Source: Polytrichum commune
Lineage: Eukaryota; Streptophyta; Polytrichopsida; Polytrichales; Polytrichaceae
DNA: 64,000 nt
Direction: 5' to 3'
Assembly: GCA_950295325.1 (NCBI GenBank)
Contig: OX485803.1
Coordinates: forward strand, 42,485,554 to 42,549,553
The notes beneath the pieces were generated by a model. The model searched no databases. It had not been told where the DNA came from and worked only from the letters and a program-made list of their open reading frames with translations. A program made the position numbers and the translations under genes. The number at the start of each line of letters is the position of its first letter. Position 1 is the first letter of the stretch. This document shows, in pieces, positions 22,031 to 32,696 of the stretch.

Positions 22031-22335
22031 GTTTGGGTCGGTCGACCCAAACTGTCCGCCTGGTTTGGGTCGACCGACCCAAACTTTTCGCCTAGTTTGG
22101 GTCGAGCGACCCAAACTGTCCGCCTAATTTGGGTCGACCGACCCAAACTGTCCGTCTAGTTTGGGTCGCTCTGTAGACCTGTAGACGGATAGTTTGGGTC
22201 GAGCGACCCAAACTAGGGTGTACAGAGCGATCCAAACTGTGAGCATGGTTTGGGTCGTTCGACCCAAACTGGTTGTAGGTGGTTTGGGTCGCTCGATCGA
22301 AACCGCGTGGACAGTTTGGGTCGTTCGACCCAAAC
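22031..22335. repeat. Array of GTTTGGGTCG/CGACCCAAAC palindromes
   Basis: About nine units spaced 26-55 bp apart, most near 32-34, for example at 22,031, 22,063, 22,096, 22,193, 22,249 and 22,314. Each is GTTTGGGTCG, a variable dinucleotide, then CGACCCAAAC. Some units keep only one half (near 22,160 and 22,230) and one has a changed half (22,281). One more GTTAAC palindrome follows at 22,374-22,401. The array ends about 210 bp before exon 2 of the methyltransferase-like gene. Confidence 0.9.
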
Positions 22336-25300
22336 CTCGCGCCCAACATTTGTAGACCTGTAATTGGACACACAGACCCTGTGCGTTAACGCACAGGGTC
22401 TGCCCTTGTAGTTTTGGGGTGAACGGCCACCCTTATCGTACAATATTTAAAGGTGCAAATGGTAGTGTCTAGAATAATATTTGTTATTTTTCCCTGTGTT
22501 TGTGGTATTCTGTTGTTATTGTTGTTGCTATTGCTGTTGTTTTTGTAATGTTATTGCTAATGTGTTTCTACTGGTTTTGAAATATTTATGAAACTTATTT
22601 CATTTGTTTTAGGACCAATCAATGGATTTGGAGAGAACGACTGTTATTTCTACTGGTGATGATTCTACAATGCATTCAACTTAAGATCGTCCATTTCAAC
22701 AAGTTCATGTTCATCAGGATATATCGTCAAATCTTCATAATAAGAAAAAGAAAAAAATAAATGAATCTCTCGATGATTTTGACTCGGATGAAGATAATGA
22801 TGGTGACAATAAAACCTATCAACAGAAAGTCTGGGAGCTTACGGACAAGCGAAAGGTTAATTCCACTTCAACAATTTCCTCAATCCGTGCTGGACCGAAA
22901 TCTCGTTTGCGTGTACCCTTATGTCGCATGGTTCCAATGCCTATTGTGCGTCCTGCTTTGAAAGGCGACATCACTAAATTGGAGGCTGACTTTTTCAATG
23001 GTTATCGTGATGGTGACCGTGTGTTTTATCTATCGGCTACCGACTTTAAGGGAAATTTTCAATTTGTGGATGACGAGGTTCGTGCATCTTGGAGCCCAAA
23101 TTGGGCTCAAGCTAATGCGGTGTTTGAAACTGAATTAGATGCCGATCCTTCATTTACATCATACAAGAACAAGATGTTATTCATATGGGATGGTAATCAC
23201 AGATTTTTTGCTTGGAAAAGTTATATTGACCGCTTGCATACCGAAGATTACGAGCGTCATGTCTTTGTGGATTCCATCATTTTGGCGCCCGAGCTTGATG
23301 ACATTCCAAATTTGTTGACTGCTATGCACGACATCAACAAGTAATGTTTTTACTTCTTTATTTTCATTTATTTCTGGTTTGTATTTTGTTATTTGAATTA
23401 TATCATCCTTAATCCATGAATTCAATATTTTTTCAGGTCAACAGAAAACTCTCACGTTTCTACCAATTTGGTGCATACTTTGTATCGGATGCAAAGTATT
23501 GGCACCATGCCTTTGACTTCTTTTAAAAAAACAACTGGATCCTAGAAGTTATAAGCGATGTGAGGAGAAGTCCGTTGAAACTTGGTATTCTTTGACGCGG
23601 CCAATTTTTCTTGATTATATGTACAGTGTAAGTTTTTCTAGCATTTCCTACTATGTTTTTAATGTTTATTTATCTTTCATTTACATCACATCTATATGTA
23701 CTTATTAATTTTGGATTTTGTTTGATTTTTCAGCAAGAACTTGCCGAGGCTAGCGATATTGCTCTCAACCTTTACAATGAAACCCATCCTCTTGAACGAA
23801 CTTCAGAAGGAGTTTCTAAAGCAATGTCCGCAGCTGTCAACAAAAAACGTGCAATGTTGTCTTCTAGTTTTACAAAACAACTAGCAATTGCTGACATCAA
23901 CCTTATCCCTGCTTTTCTTGAAGAAGTTAAGCACCATTGGGGTTCATTTTCGGTGCCTGAAATGTTACAAGAGAAACTTCATCGTGTTGCTGTTAGTAAT
24001 GTGGATCCAAATGTCAAAGTCGGATGGCTCAAACTTTGGAATGGCAATAGATTTGACAAAGATGCATTGCATTTCCTGAAATCACCCCTCTCTGATTCTG
24101 CACTTGATGATTGGTTATCAAAGGCTACATATTGGGCACAGTTAGAGAAAAAAGCTATTGAAGAGCTTCAAAGTATTCTTTCATCTCCTCTTCAATTGCC
24201 TGCAGATGTGCCTACTCTCTCTGAATATATCCAAACCTGGAAGTTTGCGGCTTTCAATTCAATATTCTATCGTGAATTCAAAAGCGGAAAAGTAAAAAAA
24301 CACAACGTTTGGGATGAGCAACCGAATATTGATCTTGCTATGAAGCGTGTTCTATACAGGTACAACTTATTCTTTACTATTTCTTGATATTTTTTCATTA
24401 CATTTTACTTTTCATTCAATATTTGGCTCATAATATTTTTGTGTGTAGGTATTTCCGATATGTTTTGATTCCGCACAAATGCGTTATAGGAGAACCTCAT
24501 TTTTTTCCAAATTGGCGTGACACTGGTGCGGAAGACTCATGCATGTTCACTACTGAGATTTGTTTGGATTAGTCGCTCCCACACTATGAGGATTGTGGTT
24601 GGTATCTTGATTGTCCTAAGGATGCATGTCCGTCAAGTGAGAAGACAATCCGTCAGATAAATGATGCCAAAAATGTAGATCCTCGTGATACTGCAATTTT
24701 GCAAGCACAAATTGTGCAGCTTAAACTTAGAGAGCCAGAACCAAAAGAGACAAAACGTCGTAAGAGAAAACATGTTCCTGAAACCAAAATACAAGGTCAA
24801 TCGGAAATTTCACAACATGAAGAATTGCTTGTTCTTTCCAATGATTTGGATAAGAATACACTTGGAGGCGAAAGTTTAAAATCCGGGTGCGATGTATTGG
24901 AATTTCATTACTCCAGCACCTATGACGCTATTCATCGTGCGCCAACGAATGTTTTGAGAAAAGAGTTATTCATACTGAAAAACTTTCTTACGCTCTCTTT
25001 TGCTCGATCTACTGCTGTCAAGAACAAGTCTGAAGGGGTTGAAGTAGGCCCTCCTGAGTGGATCCAATGGCGGGCATTTCTTGAAAATGTAAGTAATCTT
25101 CATTTTGTATTTTCTGTAATGTTCTTACTTTCATTTGGATTTTATTTTGTGTCTTATATTGTGATATGTTGTGGTATTTCAGTTCAAAGACAATCGCGAA
25201 TTTCATGTCATGGGAAGTCCGACTCCATTTGCCGTTGACTTGGTTTTTCTGCAATTTCCGGACGGTTTTGACTTCAACCTCTCCAATAGACCTGCTGAAA

Positions 25301-26466
25301 TTCCTCTTTGGAATAAATATGACAAGAACTGGATGGTTGCAACAATGTCCTTGTGCAAGTCCATCTTGTCTGATGATGGCGTCCTCATAGTATTTTCTGC
25401 TATCGATATGCAAACCAAGAAGGTTTTGAATTCAACCTTACACAACGGCAACATGAAAGTTCTTAGGACTTTTATTTGCCTCAATTCGTACATGGTGTTC
25501 AAGGATCCGGAGTCTCCAACCTACACCGTAAGTATAACACATCACAATTGTTTCTATTTAATTATTTTGGTGTTATTTGCATTGTATATAATTTTAACAC
25601 AATTTACATTTTTTTGTAGACTCCGGCATTTATGGCTCATGTCTTGGTAAGGGATTTTACTACCAAAAAATCCACAAGACAACCAAACTCCACTTTTTTC
25701 GGCACTGGATTGAAAAGCAAAAACTTGCTTTTCAATTTTGTGGATGAAAAAAACACGCTTCTTCAAAAATCGGGAAGACCTTGGAGGGGGCTATATCAAA
25801 AATCGCCGCGTTTTTTTCAAGATCTTATTGAATTGTTTACACCATCGAATGGACGCGTTGTTGATTTGACATGTTCCACTGGAGCTTCTATCCTAGCAAC
25901 ACGCGCATGTGGCAGACATCTTCTTGCATTTGAGGGTGATAATGACATGTTTGAGCATATATTGAAACCGCTTTTGGAAAAGGTTTTCAAATAGGGGTCA
26001 TCTAAGGAGAATATACAAGATCTCACAAAAGAAGATGATGACCTCTCGGATGAGGAGATGCTTGAATTTGAGTGTGAGTAAGTTTTGATACAATAAATTT
26101 TTATTCAATTCATTCGTTTCATTCAATTCATTGGTTCATTTTTATTTCTTCACATTATTTACATGTTCCATCGATTTGATTTCAGGAATACGATTGGAAA
26201 GAGGACATGTCTCCCGTTTTGGGCACATAGACAATTCCTACGAAGTCCAAGTCGTAGCCCGCGTCTCCCATCATATGCCGAGAATGTTGCAATTGCAATG
26301 TTGAATCTCGAAGATTCGGATCCAAATGAAGAATCTTGCTATAGTTCCAAAATCAATTCGCAATGCAAAGGTGCTCGAATATATATAGATGACGAGGCAA
26401 AAGATAGTTTCATGTCTAGTGCTACTACTTATGAATAAATTTTTGGACTTCATGTTGTTTATCCTT

Positions 26467-26635
26467 CTCAACCCTCTTATTACTAAACCCTAAAATCATC
26501 ATTTTTAAGGCCACAATTCCACGGTTATAGGATATTGGTGGCCCTATTACCAAAATTTTCATCTTCCTCACTGCTCATAAGTTACCGCTCATCGCTCACC
26601 GCTCATTGCTCACCGCTCATAAGATAGCACTCCCC
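26467..26635 (-). repeat. Right terminal inverted repeat
   Basis: The outer part (26,581-26,635) mirrors the left end at 14,242 with the heptamer block. The inner part (26,467-26,575, with TTACTAAACCC and CACGGTTATAGG) is found again inverted at 13,105-13,240. It begins only about 30 bp after the methyltransferase-like stop codon. Confidence 0.75.
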
Positions 26636-27319
26636 GTGCCATATTCATCATAATGACCTTCATAACTTGCCTTGTAGGCTAAGTGTGCCATACCATATCT
26701 TCGGTTGCCACCCAATGATTACAAGATCATTTACGTGGATCAATAACAATCATAATAATTTATTTGGGCCACACTAAAACATATGTATAGTGTATTGGAT
26801 GAATTAAAAATTTACATAGGGATGAATTTAAAATGTTTTTGGGATGGGGACGGGATGACCACCCTCTATCTTACATGACTTTTAATGCATTTCAAGCTAT
26901 GAATTCTACATATTAAGATGAGACTCACAATATATGTGAGAGGAATGCGAGAAGTTACAAAAAGTGCATGATAATGATGTTTGATCCAAATATTCAAGTG
27001 CCATTTTGGGGTGAAATCATTTCAGGGTTAAAAGCAAATGAACTCACCAACAAACTATCCTACATGACTCCACAAAAATATCCCTTCCACATATACATGC
27101 ATAGCCCCCCCCCCCCCCCCAATTTCCACCTTTATTTTGTGGCATAATCATATGCTTGCCTCTTAATCTTAAGATAGACACTTAGGCCCCCACCCATTGG
27201 GTTTACGACGAGTACAGACAATGCCCAATGTGTGGGTTTTGTGTTGGAGTTAAATTACATAGAAGCATCATCATATGGAAATCATGCAAGGTCGGGGTGT
27301 GAAGACTTATGATGCCATA
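26636..27319. other. No gene seen; C-run
   Basis: AT-rich flank of the big transposon. A C15 run lies near 27,106-27,120. No open frame or motif stands out. Confidence 0.4.
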
Positions 27320-28361
27320 CAGTCTAACCTTGATAATGTCACCCTTGTTAATAGAACACCTTGATATTGTCACCTAAAAGTTTGAAACCGATTTTGTAAA
27401 ACTCCCTCGTTATTATCCCTATCACCCTTGATAATGTCACTATTTTTTTTCAAAATCCATAGTGTAAATGTGATAATATCAAGTATGGATGGATTGTATG
27501 GGTGGGCATGGGTTCGATATTATTGTTCATGGGTGAGCATGGGCTAAAGCAAAGCATATTGGGGGTCATTGAATGAGCTCTCATTCAATGCTTTCGGCAT
27601 AGTGGGATGCCTTGTGTAATTTCAAATTTGGTATGTGTTTCGGAGTCCAAATGCTCAATCCAAAATGGAGGAAGCAACTTTGGAATTGGGTAGACTCATC
27701 GCCGCATTAAATTTGGGTTTGGATGTTGAAGGCAAGCATGTAGAAAAGCTTTGTCCTTTGGAGTACATAAACATGGAAGGTGAAGATGATTTTGAGGTGG
27801 AATTTTCTACTGAGGAGCTTGTGCAATTAGTGCAAGATGGCGAACAGGTTCTTGATTCCATGGAAGTGGACCCATTGATTGTTGATAGTAGTGATGATGA
27901 GTCTAAAGTAGTGAAGCTAAGCGATGCACAAAGATATGCTAAAGATGTTTTGAATTTTATGACTAGACAAGGTTCTCAGATTTTCAGCACTTGTGAGTTG
28001 TTAGAAATGGAAAAAATCCATGACAAACTCATTAGAATTGGTGTTGCACATTTAACATCAACAAAACAATGTGACATTAGAAGCTTCTTTGTCTCTAGTG
28101 AGAGCTCTTTACCTGATCTCAATGACACATTATGATGTGCTCTTGTTGTTATTCACAATTTTGAATTAGATTTTACATTCAAAAACATTGAAGTCTCGTA
28201 TTTGTTATTTAAAAAAAAATTGTAATTATATTTTGATTTTCTACATATTTTTTTATAATATCACATTATGCACAAAATGTGACATTATCAAGTATGTCAC
28301 ACCTTGTTTATATCACACTTTTTGGTGAAACGGAGGGTGTGACATTATCAAGGTTAGGGTG
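27320..28361 (+). mobile_element. Tigger/pogo-like (Tc1/mariner) element, internally deleted
   Basis: The left end CAGTCTAACCTTGATAATGT is mirrored at the right end (ACATTATCAAGGTTAGGGTG), and both ends are flanked by TA, as expected for Tc1/mariner insertions. The CAGT start is usual in pogo and Tigger elements. The word TTGATAATGTCAC recurs several times inside each end region (near 27,352, 27,425 and 28,285), a likely set of transposase-binding sites. At 1,042 bp it is too short for a complete transposase; only a C-terminal reading frame remains. Confidence 0.75.
27635..28135 (+). pseudogene. C-terminal remnant of a Tigger/pogo-like transposase
   Basis: This 166-residue open frame has no stop until its natural-looking end, a composition that differs from its AT-rich flanks, and an acidic stretch (DSSDDES near residue 88). 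It lies between the terminal repeats of a Tigger-like element. Its shape (KMEEATLELGRLIAALN, then EELVQLVQDGE, then a helical tail) resembles the C-terminal tail after the DDE domain in plant Tigger transposases. No helix-turn-helix or DDE residues are present, so it cannot catalyse transposition. The open frame may be recent decay or may mark a small retained protein. Family call rests mainly on context. Confidence 0.55.
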
Positions 28362-29460
28362 TATATAGTTTCAGTTTGAGGTGGACACTTTTTAACAAAC
28401 TTAACAAACATGCAACTACACTTTATGTTGACTTGCCAAGTCCCTTTAAACAAACTAATGAGTTAAAGGTACTAGTGATGGCACATCGACATTTATGATG
28501 AGAATAATGGTGGGCCTTGATCCATTTGGGGTTGCTAGTGGGGGGGAGCCCCAAAATATTTAAATCAAATAACAACAACCAATGAGAGAAAGGGCCATGT
28601 GAGGTGTGCGAGATACGAATAAGGCTATGAGAATTGGGGATGTGACATATTAAGTCATGTTTGCAACCCTTGGACAATCATGACCATTGGAACTTAGGAA
28701 CTCCATGGCCATTCAAAATATACTTTCATTTAATACTTTCATTGCTTTTGGATGCCTCTGCTTTCATTGGAGCACATAGTCATAGTATTGGAACTTACTA
28801 GAAGAGCTTGCTTGAAAGCAATGTATACAAGGAAAAAGGAAAACCCAAGGAATGTGTAAGGTAGGAAGGAACTTAGAAATACATGAGGAGATAATCTATA
28901 TATGGTGGTGATGGTGAGGCCATCGCCCCGTCATTCCTCACCGTTTCCCATCCATTTGGAAGGGTGGGGGGAATGATGTGTAATATATGCACGAGGAGAT
29001 CATTGGCCTCTACCCATGTGTCAGGAGGAAAATTTCGGCGCTTTGTTTGACTTTATTTCACAGTCTAAGACAATGCTTCAGTTGCATGCCTTTGCCTTAA
29101 GTTTAATGTTTTGATTTAGTTCATGTGAGTTTAGCATTGTGGTTGAACTTCACAATTCATGGTTGTAAAAAGAGAAATGCCCTTCATGAAAAAAATAGTC
29201 GCTTACAAAATTAAAAAAAATGGGGTGTACAAAATAAAATGCAGTTTAGGAAAAAAATGGACAACAGTTGGGCTCCGAGAAAAAAAAATTGGGGTAAAGT
29301 CAAAAAATTGGTTACTTGGAATATAAGAAAAGAATGAAGTATTAAAAAAATAGGGTATTTTTAAATGATTCCACCAAAAAATTGTAATGACTGATAGGGT
29401 GTATTAAAATACAAGCATTTACCTTTATTTTTCTACAAGGTAAGAGCCCCCCGATAAATA
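28362..29460. other. No supported gene
   Basis: Low-complexity A-rich stretches (29,160-29,400) and one minus-strand frame (28,423-28,677) without motifs. Nothing I can name. Confidence 0.35.
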
Positions 29461-29465
29461 GGTCC

Positions 29466-29860
29466 TGAGCGCATGTGTATGCATTAATTAAAGAGAGAGT
29501 GACCTCCCTGTGAATAAATATGGGTGCAAGGGGTCAGGATGACATGGGTCCATACGTGATGGTTGATGGTGGGGTTGGCAAAAAACATTCCATAAGAAGA
29601 ACAAAGGTGAAAGGGGGGGGGGCTCAATCCGGCCCCAAGTACAAAGTGCCCCTAAGACTATAGTAGAATGAGCGCATGTGTATGCATTAATTAAAGAGAG
29701 AGTGACCTCCCTGTGAATAAATATGGGTGCAAGGGGTCAGGATGACATGGGTCCATACGTGATGGTTGATGTTGGGGTTGGCAAAAACCATTCCATAAGA
29801 AGAACAAAGGTGAAAGGGGGGGCCTCAATCCGGCCCCAAGTACAAAGTGCCCCTAAGACT
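29466..29860. repeat. Direct duplication of about 200 bp upstream of the MTN promoter array
   Basis: The block starting GAGCGCATGTGTATGCATTA at 29,467 is repeated at 29,669 with few differences and a shorter G run. Both copies end with CCTAAGACTATAGTAGAA, after which the promoter/exon 1 array begins. Confidence 0.9.
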
Positions 29861-30355
29861 ATAGTAGAAAAATGCTCTTCAAATCCACACAAATGCACCC
29901 CCCTTGCTCACAATGTCCTTCACATTCCTCCCGGACTTGACAATCTTTGCAAATTTGGTGCTGCGACATTATCACTTTCGGGCCTGCCAAGTCGCGCACA
30001 CTTCAGTACTCGCTTGAGCACCAATTTTGGGACTCTAGAACTCATCCGATTCTCTCTCTCCCTCTCTCGTGTTTCCTTCCTCTTGGTTTTAGGTTGATGT
30101 GTGGAGTTTTGGTTTAGTATTCACATGTGTATTGGGGTGGTCCAAGTTGTTTCCTCTTGGTTTTAGGTTGATGTGTGGAGTTTTGGTTTAGTATTCACGT
30201 GTGTATCGGGCCGGTCCAAGTTGTAGGTGTGCATGGGGATTAGGGTAGCAGATAGAGCGCGGGTTGGCATGCCGGATTCTTTTGGTTGGGATACTCGAGA
30301 AGCTCGTTGTTGTTCTTATGCTTAAGATGACGATTTGATGCAGGAAAAAGTGAAC

Positions 30356-30431
30356 ATGGCGGTATCGGAGGAAGTGGGCGGGGTTGCAACTCCCGAATTC
30401 CAGGCCATCAAGACGGTCATGGTAGTCATCG
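30356..30431 (+). CDS. MTN alternative first coding exon, copy 1 (distal)
   Basis: Seventy-six bases encode MAVSEEVGGVATPEFQAIKT and MVVI before a GTATGT donor. It differs from the proximal exon by one residue (V for A at position 10) and has the same splice phase. If transcription starts here, the exon could join exon 2 at 33,100. Expression is not shown by the sequence. Confidence 0.6.
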
Positions 30432-31141
30432 GTATGTATGTAATGTGAACGAATCAAATTTCTTATGATGCTTCATCTTAGATCTACTAATGCAACACAA
30501 GTTTGATTGTGTAAATCTAATTGATAAAAGTTGGAGAACATGAATAAAAACCGAATAACACCCATATACCTTAGACACCACAAATCCCTAGCCCTCCACA
30601 TACCTTGGTAGTGTATAGCTACTATTGCCATGAAGATCCTCACATGACATACATACAAACATACATACATGAAGAGCACGAGTGATAGGTACTCCGGAGA
30701 CCAATGGCTGTATAAGACTAGAGTAGAAAAATGCTCTTCAAATCCACACAAATGCACCCCCCCTTGCTCACAATTTCCTTCACATTCCTCCCGGACTTGA
30801 CAATGTTCGCAAATTCGGTGCTGCGACATCATCACCTTCGGGCCTGCCAAGTCACGCGCACTTCAGTACTCGCTTGAGCACCAATTTTGGGACTCCATAA
30901 CTCATCCGATTCTCTCTCTCCCTCTCTCATGTTTCCTTCCTCTTGGTTTTAGGTTGATGTGTGGAGTTTTGGTTTAGTATTCACGTGTGTATCGGGGTGG
31001 TCAAAGTTGTAGGTGTGCACGGGGATTAGGGTAACAGATAGAGCGCGGGTTGGCAAGCCGGATTCTTTTGGTTGGGATACTTGAGAAGCTCGTTGTTGTT
31101 CTTATTCTTAAGATGACGATTTGATGCAGGAAAAAGTGAGC

Positions 31142-31217
31142 ATGGCGGTATCGGAGGAAGTGGGCGGGGCTGCAACCCCCGAATTCCAAGCCATCAAGAC
31201 GGTCATGGTAGTCATCG
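31142..31217 (+). CDS. MTN alternative first coding exon, copy 2
   Basis: The encoded residues are identical to the proximal exon 1 (MAVSEEVGGAATPEFQAIKT then MVVI), with an intact GTATGT donor in the same phase. Confidence 0.6.
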
Positions 31218-31904
31218 GTATGTATGTAATGCGAACAAATCAAATTTCTTATGATGCTTCATTGTAGATCTGCTAATGCAACACAAGTTTGGTTGTGGAA
31301 ATCTAATTGATAAAAGTTGGAGAACATGAATAAAAACAGAATAACACCCATATACCTTAGACACCACAAATCCCTAGCCCTCCACATACCTTGGTAGTGC
31401 ATAGCTACTATTGCCATGAAGATCCTCACATGACATACATACATACATACATGACATGCATACATACATGCATACATACACGAAGAGCGCGAATGATAGG
31501 TACTCCGGAGACCGATGGCTGTATAAGACTAGAGTAGAAAAATGCTCTTCAAATCCACACAAATGCACCCCCCCCCTCGCTCACAATTTCCTTCACATTC
31601 CTCCTGGACTTGACAATCTTCGCAAATTCGGTGCTGTGACATCATCACCTTCGGGCCTGCCAAGTCGCGCACACTTCGGTACTCGCTTGAGCACCAATTT
31701 TGGGACTCTAAACCTCATCCGATTCTCTCTCTCCCTATCTCGTGTTTCCTTCCTCATGGTTTTAGGTTGTAGGTATGCACGGGGATTAGGGTAGCAGATA
31801 GAGCGTGGGTTGGCAGGCTAGATTCTTTTGGTTGGGATACTCGAGAAGCTCGTTGTTGTTCTTAATATGCTTAAGATGACGATTTGATGCAGGAAAAAGT
31901 GAGC

Positions 31905-31980
31905 ATGGTGGGATCGGAGGAAGTGGGTGGGGCCACAACCCCCGAATTCCAGGACATCAAGATGATCATGGTAGTCATCG
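31905..31980 (+). CDS. MTN alternative first coding exon, copy 3 (diverged)
   Basis: Open and in phase, but changed at several residues: MVGSEEVGGATTPEFQDIKM then IMVVI. Most differences from the proximal exon change the protein, so this unit is probably under weaker constraint than units 1, 2 and 4. Confidence 0.5.
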
Positions 31981-32696
31981 GTATGTATGTAATGCGAACG
32001 AATCAAATTTCTTATGATGTTTCATCGTAGATCTATTAATGCAACACAAGTTTGGTTGTGTAAATCTAATTGATAAAAGTTGGAGACATGAATACAACCC
32101 GAATAACACCCATATACCTTAGACACCACAAATCCCTAGCCCTCCACATATCTTGGTAGTGTATAGCTACTATTGCCATGAAGATCCTCACATGACATAC
32201 ATACATACATACATACATACATGAAGAGCGCGAGTGATAGGTACTCCGGAGACCGATGGCTGTATAAGACTAGAGTAGAAAAATGCTCTTCAAATCCACA
32301 CAAACGCACCCCCCTCGCTCACAATTTCCTTCACATTCCTCCCGGACTTGACAATCTTCGGAAATTCGGTGCTGCGACATCATCACCTTCGGGCCTGCCA
32401 AGTCGCGCGCACTTCGGTACTCGCTTGAGCACCAATTTTGGGACTCCAGAACTCATCCGATTCTTCTCTCCCTCTCGTGTTTCGTGTTTCCTTCCTCTTG
32501 GTTTTAGGTTGATGTGTGGAGTTTTGGTTTAGTATTCACGTGTGTATCGGGGTGGTCCAAGTTGTAGGTGTGCACGGGGATTAGGGTAGCAGATAGAGCG
32601 CGGGTTGGCAGGCCGGATTCTTTTGGTTGGGATACTCGAGAAGCTCTTTGTTGTTCTTATTCTTAAGATGACGATTTGATGCAGGAAAAAGTGAGC

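Larger units (their letters stand above)
19450..26438 (+). pseudogene. ParB-like/permuted DNA amino-methyltransferase-like transposon protein, recently inactivated
   Basis: Eight inferred exons: 19450-19731, 22613-23340, 23437-23627, 23734-24359, 24449-25088, 25183-25527, 25620-26077, 26186-26438. All have GT-AG borders and compatible phases, giving about 1,173 residues. Exon 1 is strongly basic (RPKRRRRK, a likely nuclear signal). Residues 284-294 read FIWDGNHRFFA, matching the GxHR core of ParB-like domains. After a long unassigned middle come VDLVFLQFPDGF (about 840-851), at the place of motif IV (usually DPPY or SPPY), and then WNKY, SDDGVLIVFSA. Next is GRPWRG and, at about 1018-1027, VVDLTCSTGAS then GRHLLAFEGD, at the place of motif I (usually DPFxGxGT). 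This order, IV before I, is that of beta-class bacterial N4/N6 methyltransferases. Lesions: TAA 22682-22684, one extra base in an A7 run 23525-23531, TAG 24570-24572, TAG 25992-25994. Enzyme activity is unproven. Confidence 0.7.
14242..26635. mobile_element. Composite-gene TIR transposon, about 12.4 kb, most complete copy
   Basis: The ends are inverted copies of each other: GCTATCTTATGAGCG and onward at 14,248-14,295 matches the reverse complement of 26,581-26,628 at about 45 of 48 positions. The element holds a transposase gene (15,125-18,927, -) and a divergent ParB/methyltransferase-like gene (19,450-26,438, +), with palindromic arrays between and inside them. I found no target-site duplication: the left flank abuts a MITE and the right flank (GTGCCATATTC) has no match on the left. 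The insertion has therefore been rearranged or is old. The two-gene layout recalls MuDR and VANDAL elements of the Mutator superfamily, but the accessory gene is of a different kind. Confidence 0.7.

Noticed and set aside
13105-26635. Taking 13,105 as the left end of the complete element
   Set aside because: The sequence at 13,105 matches the inner, methyltransferase-specific side of the right end, and a tail exon in inverted orientation follows. The end at 14,242 matches the outer terminal repeat better.
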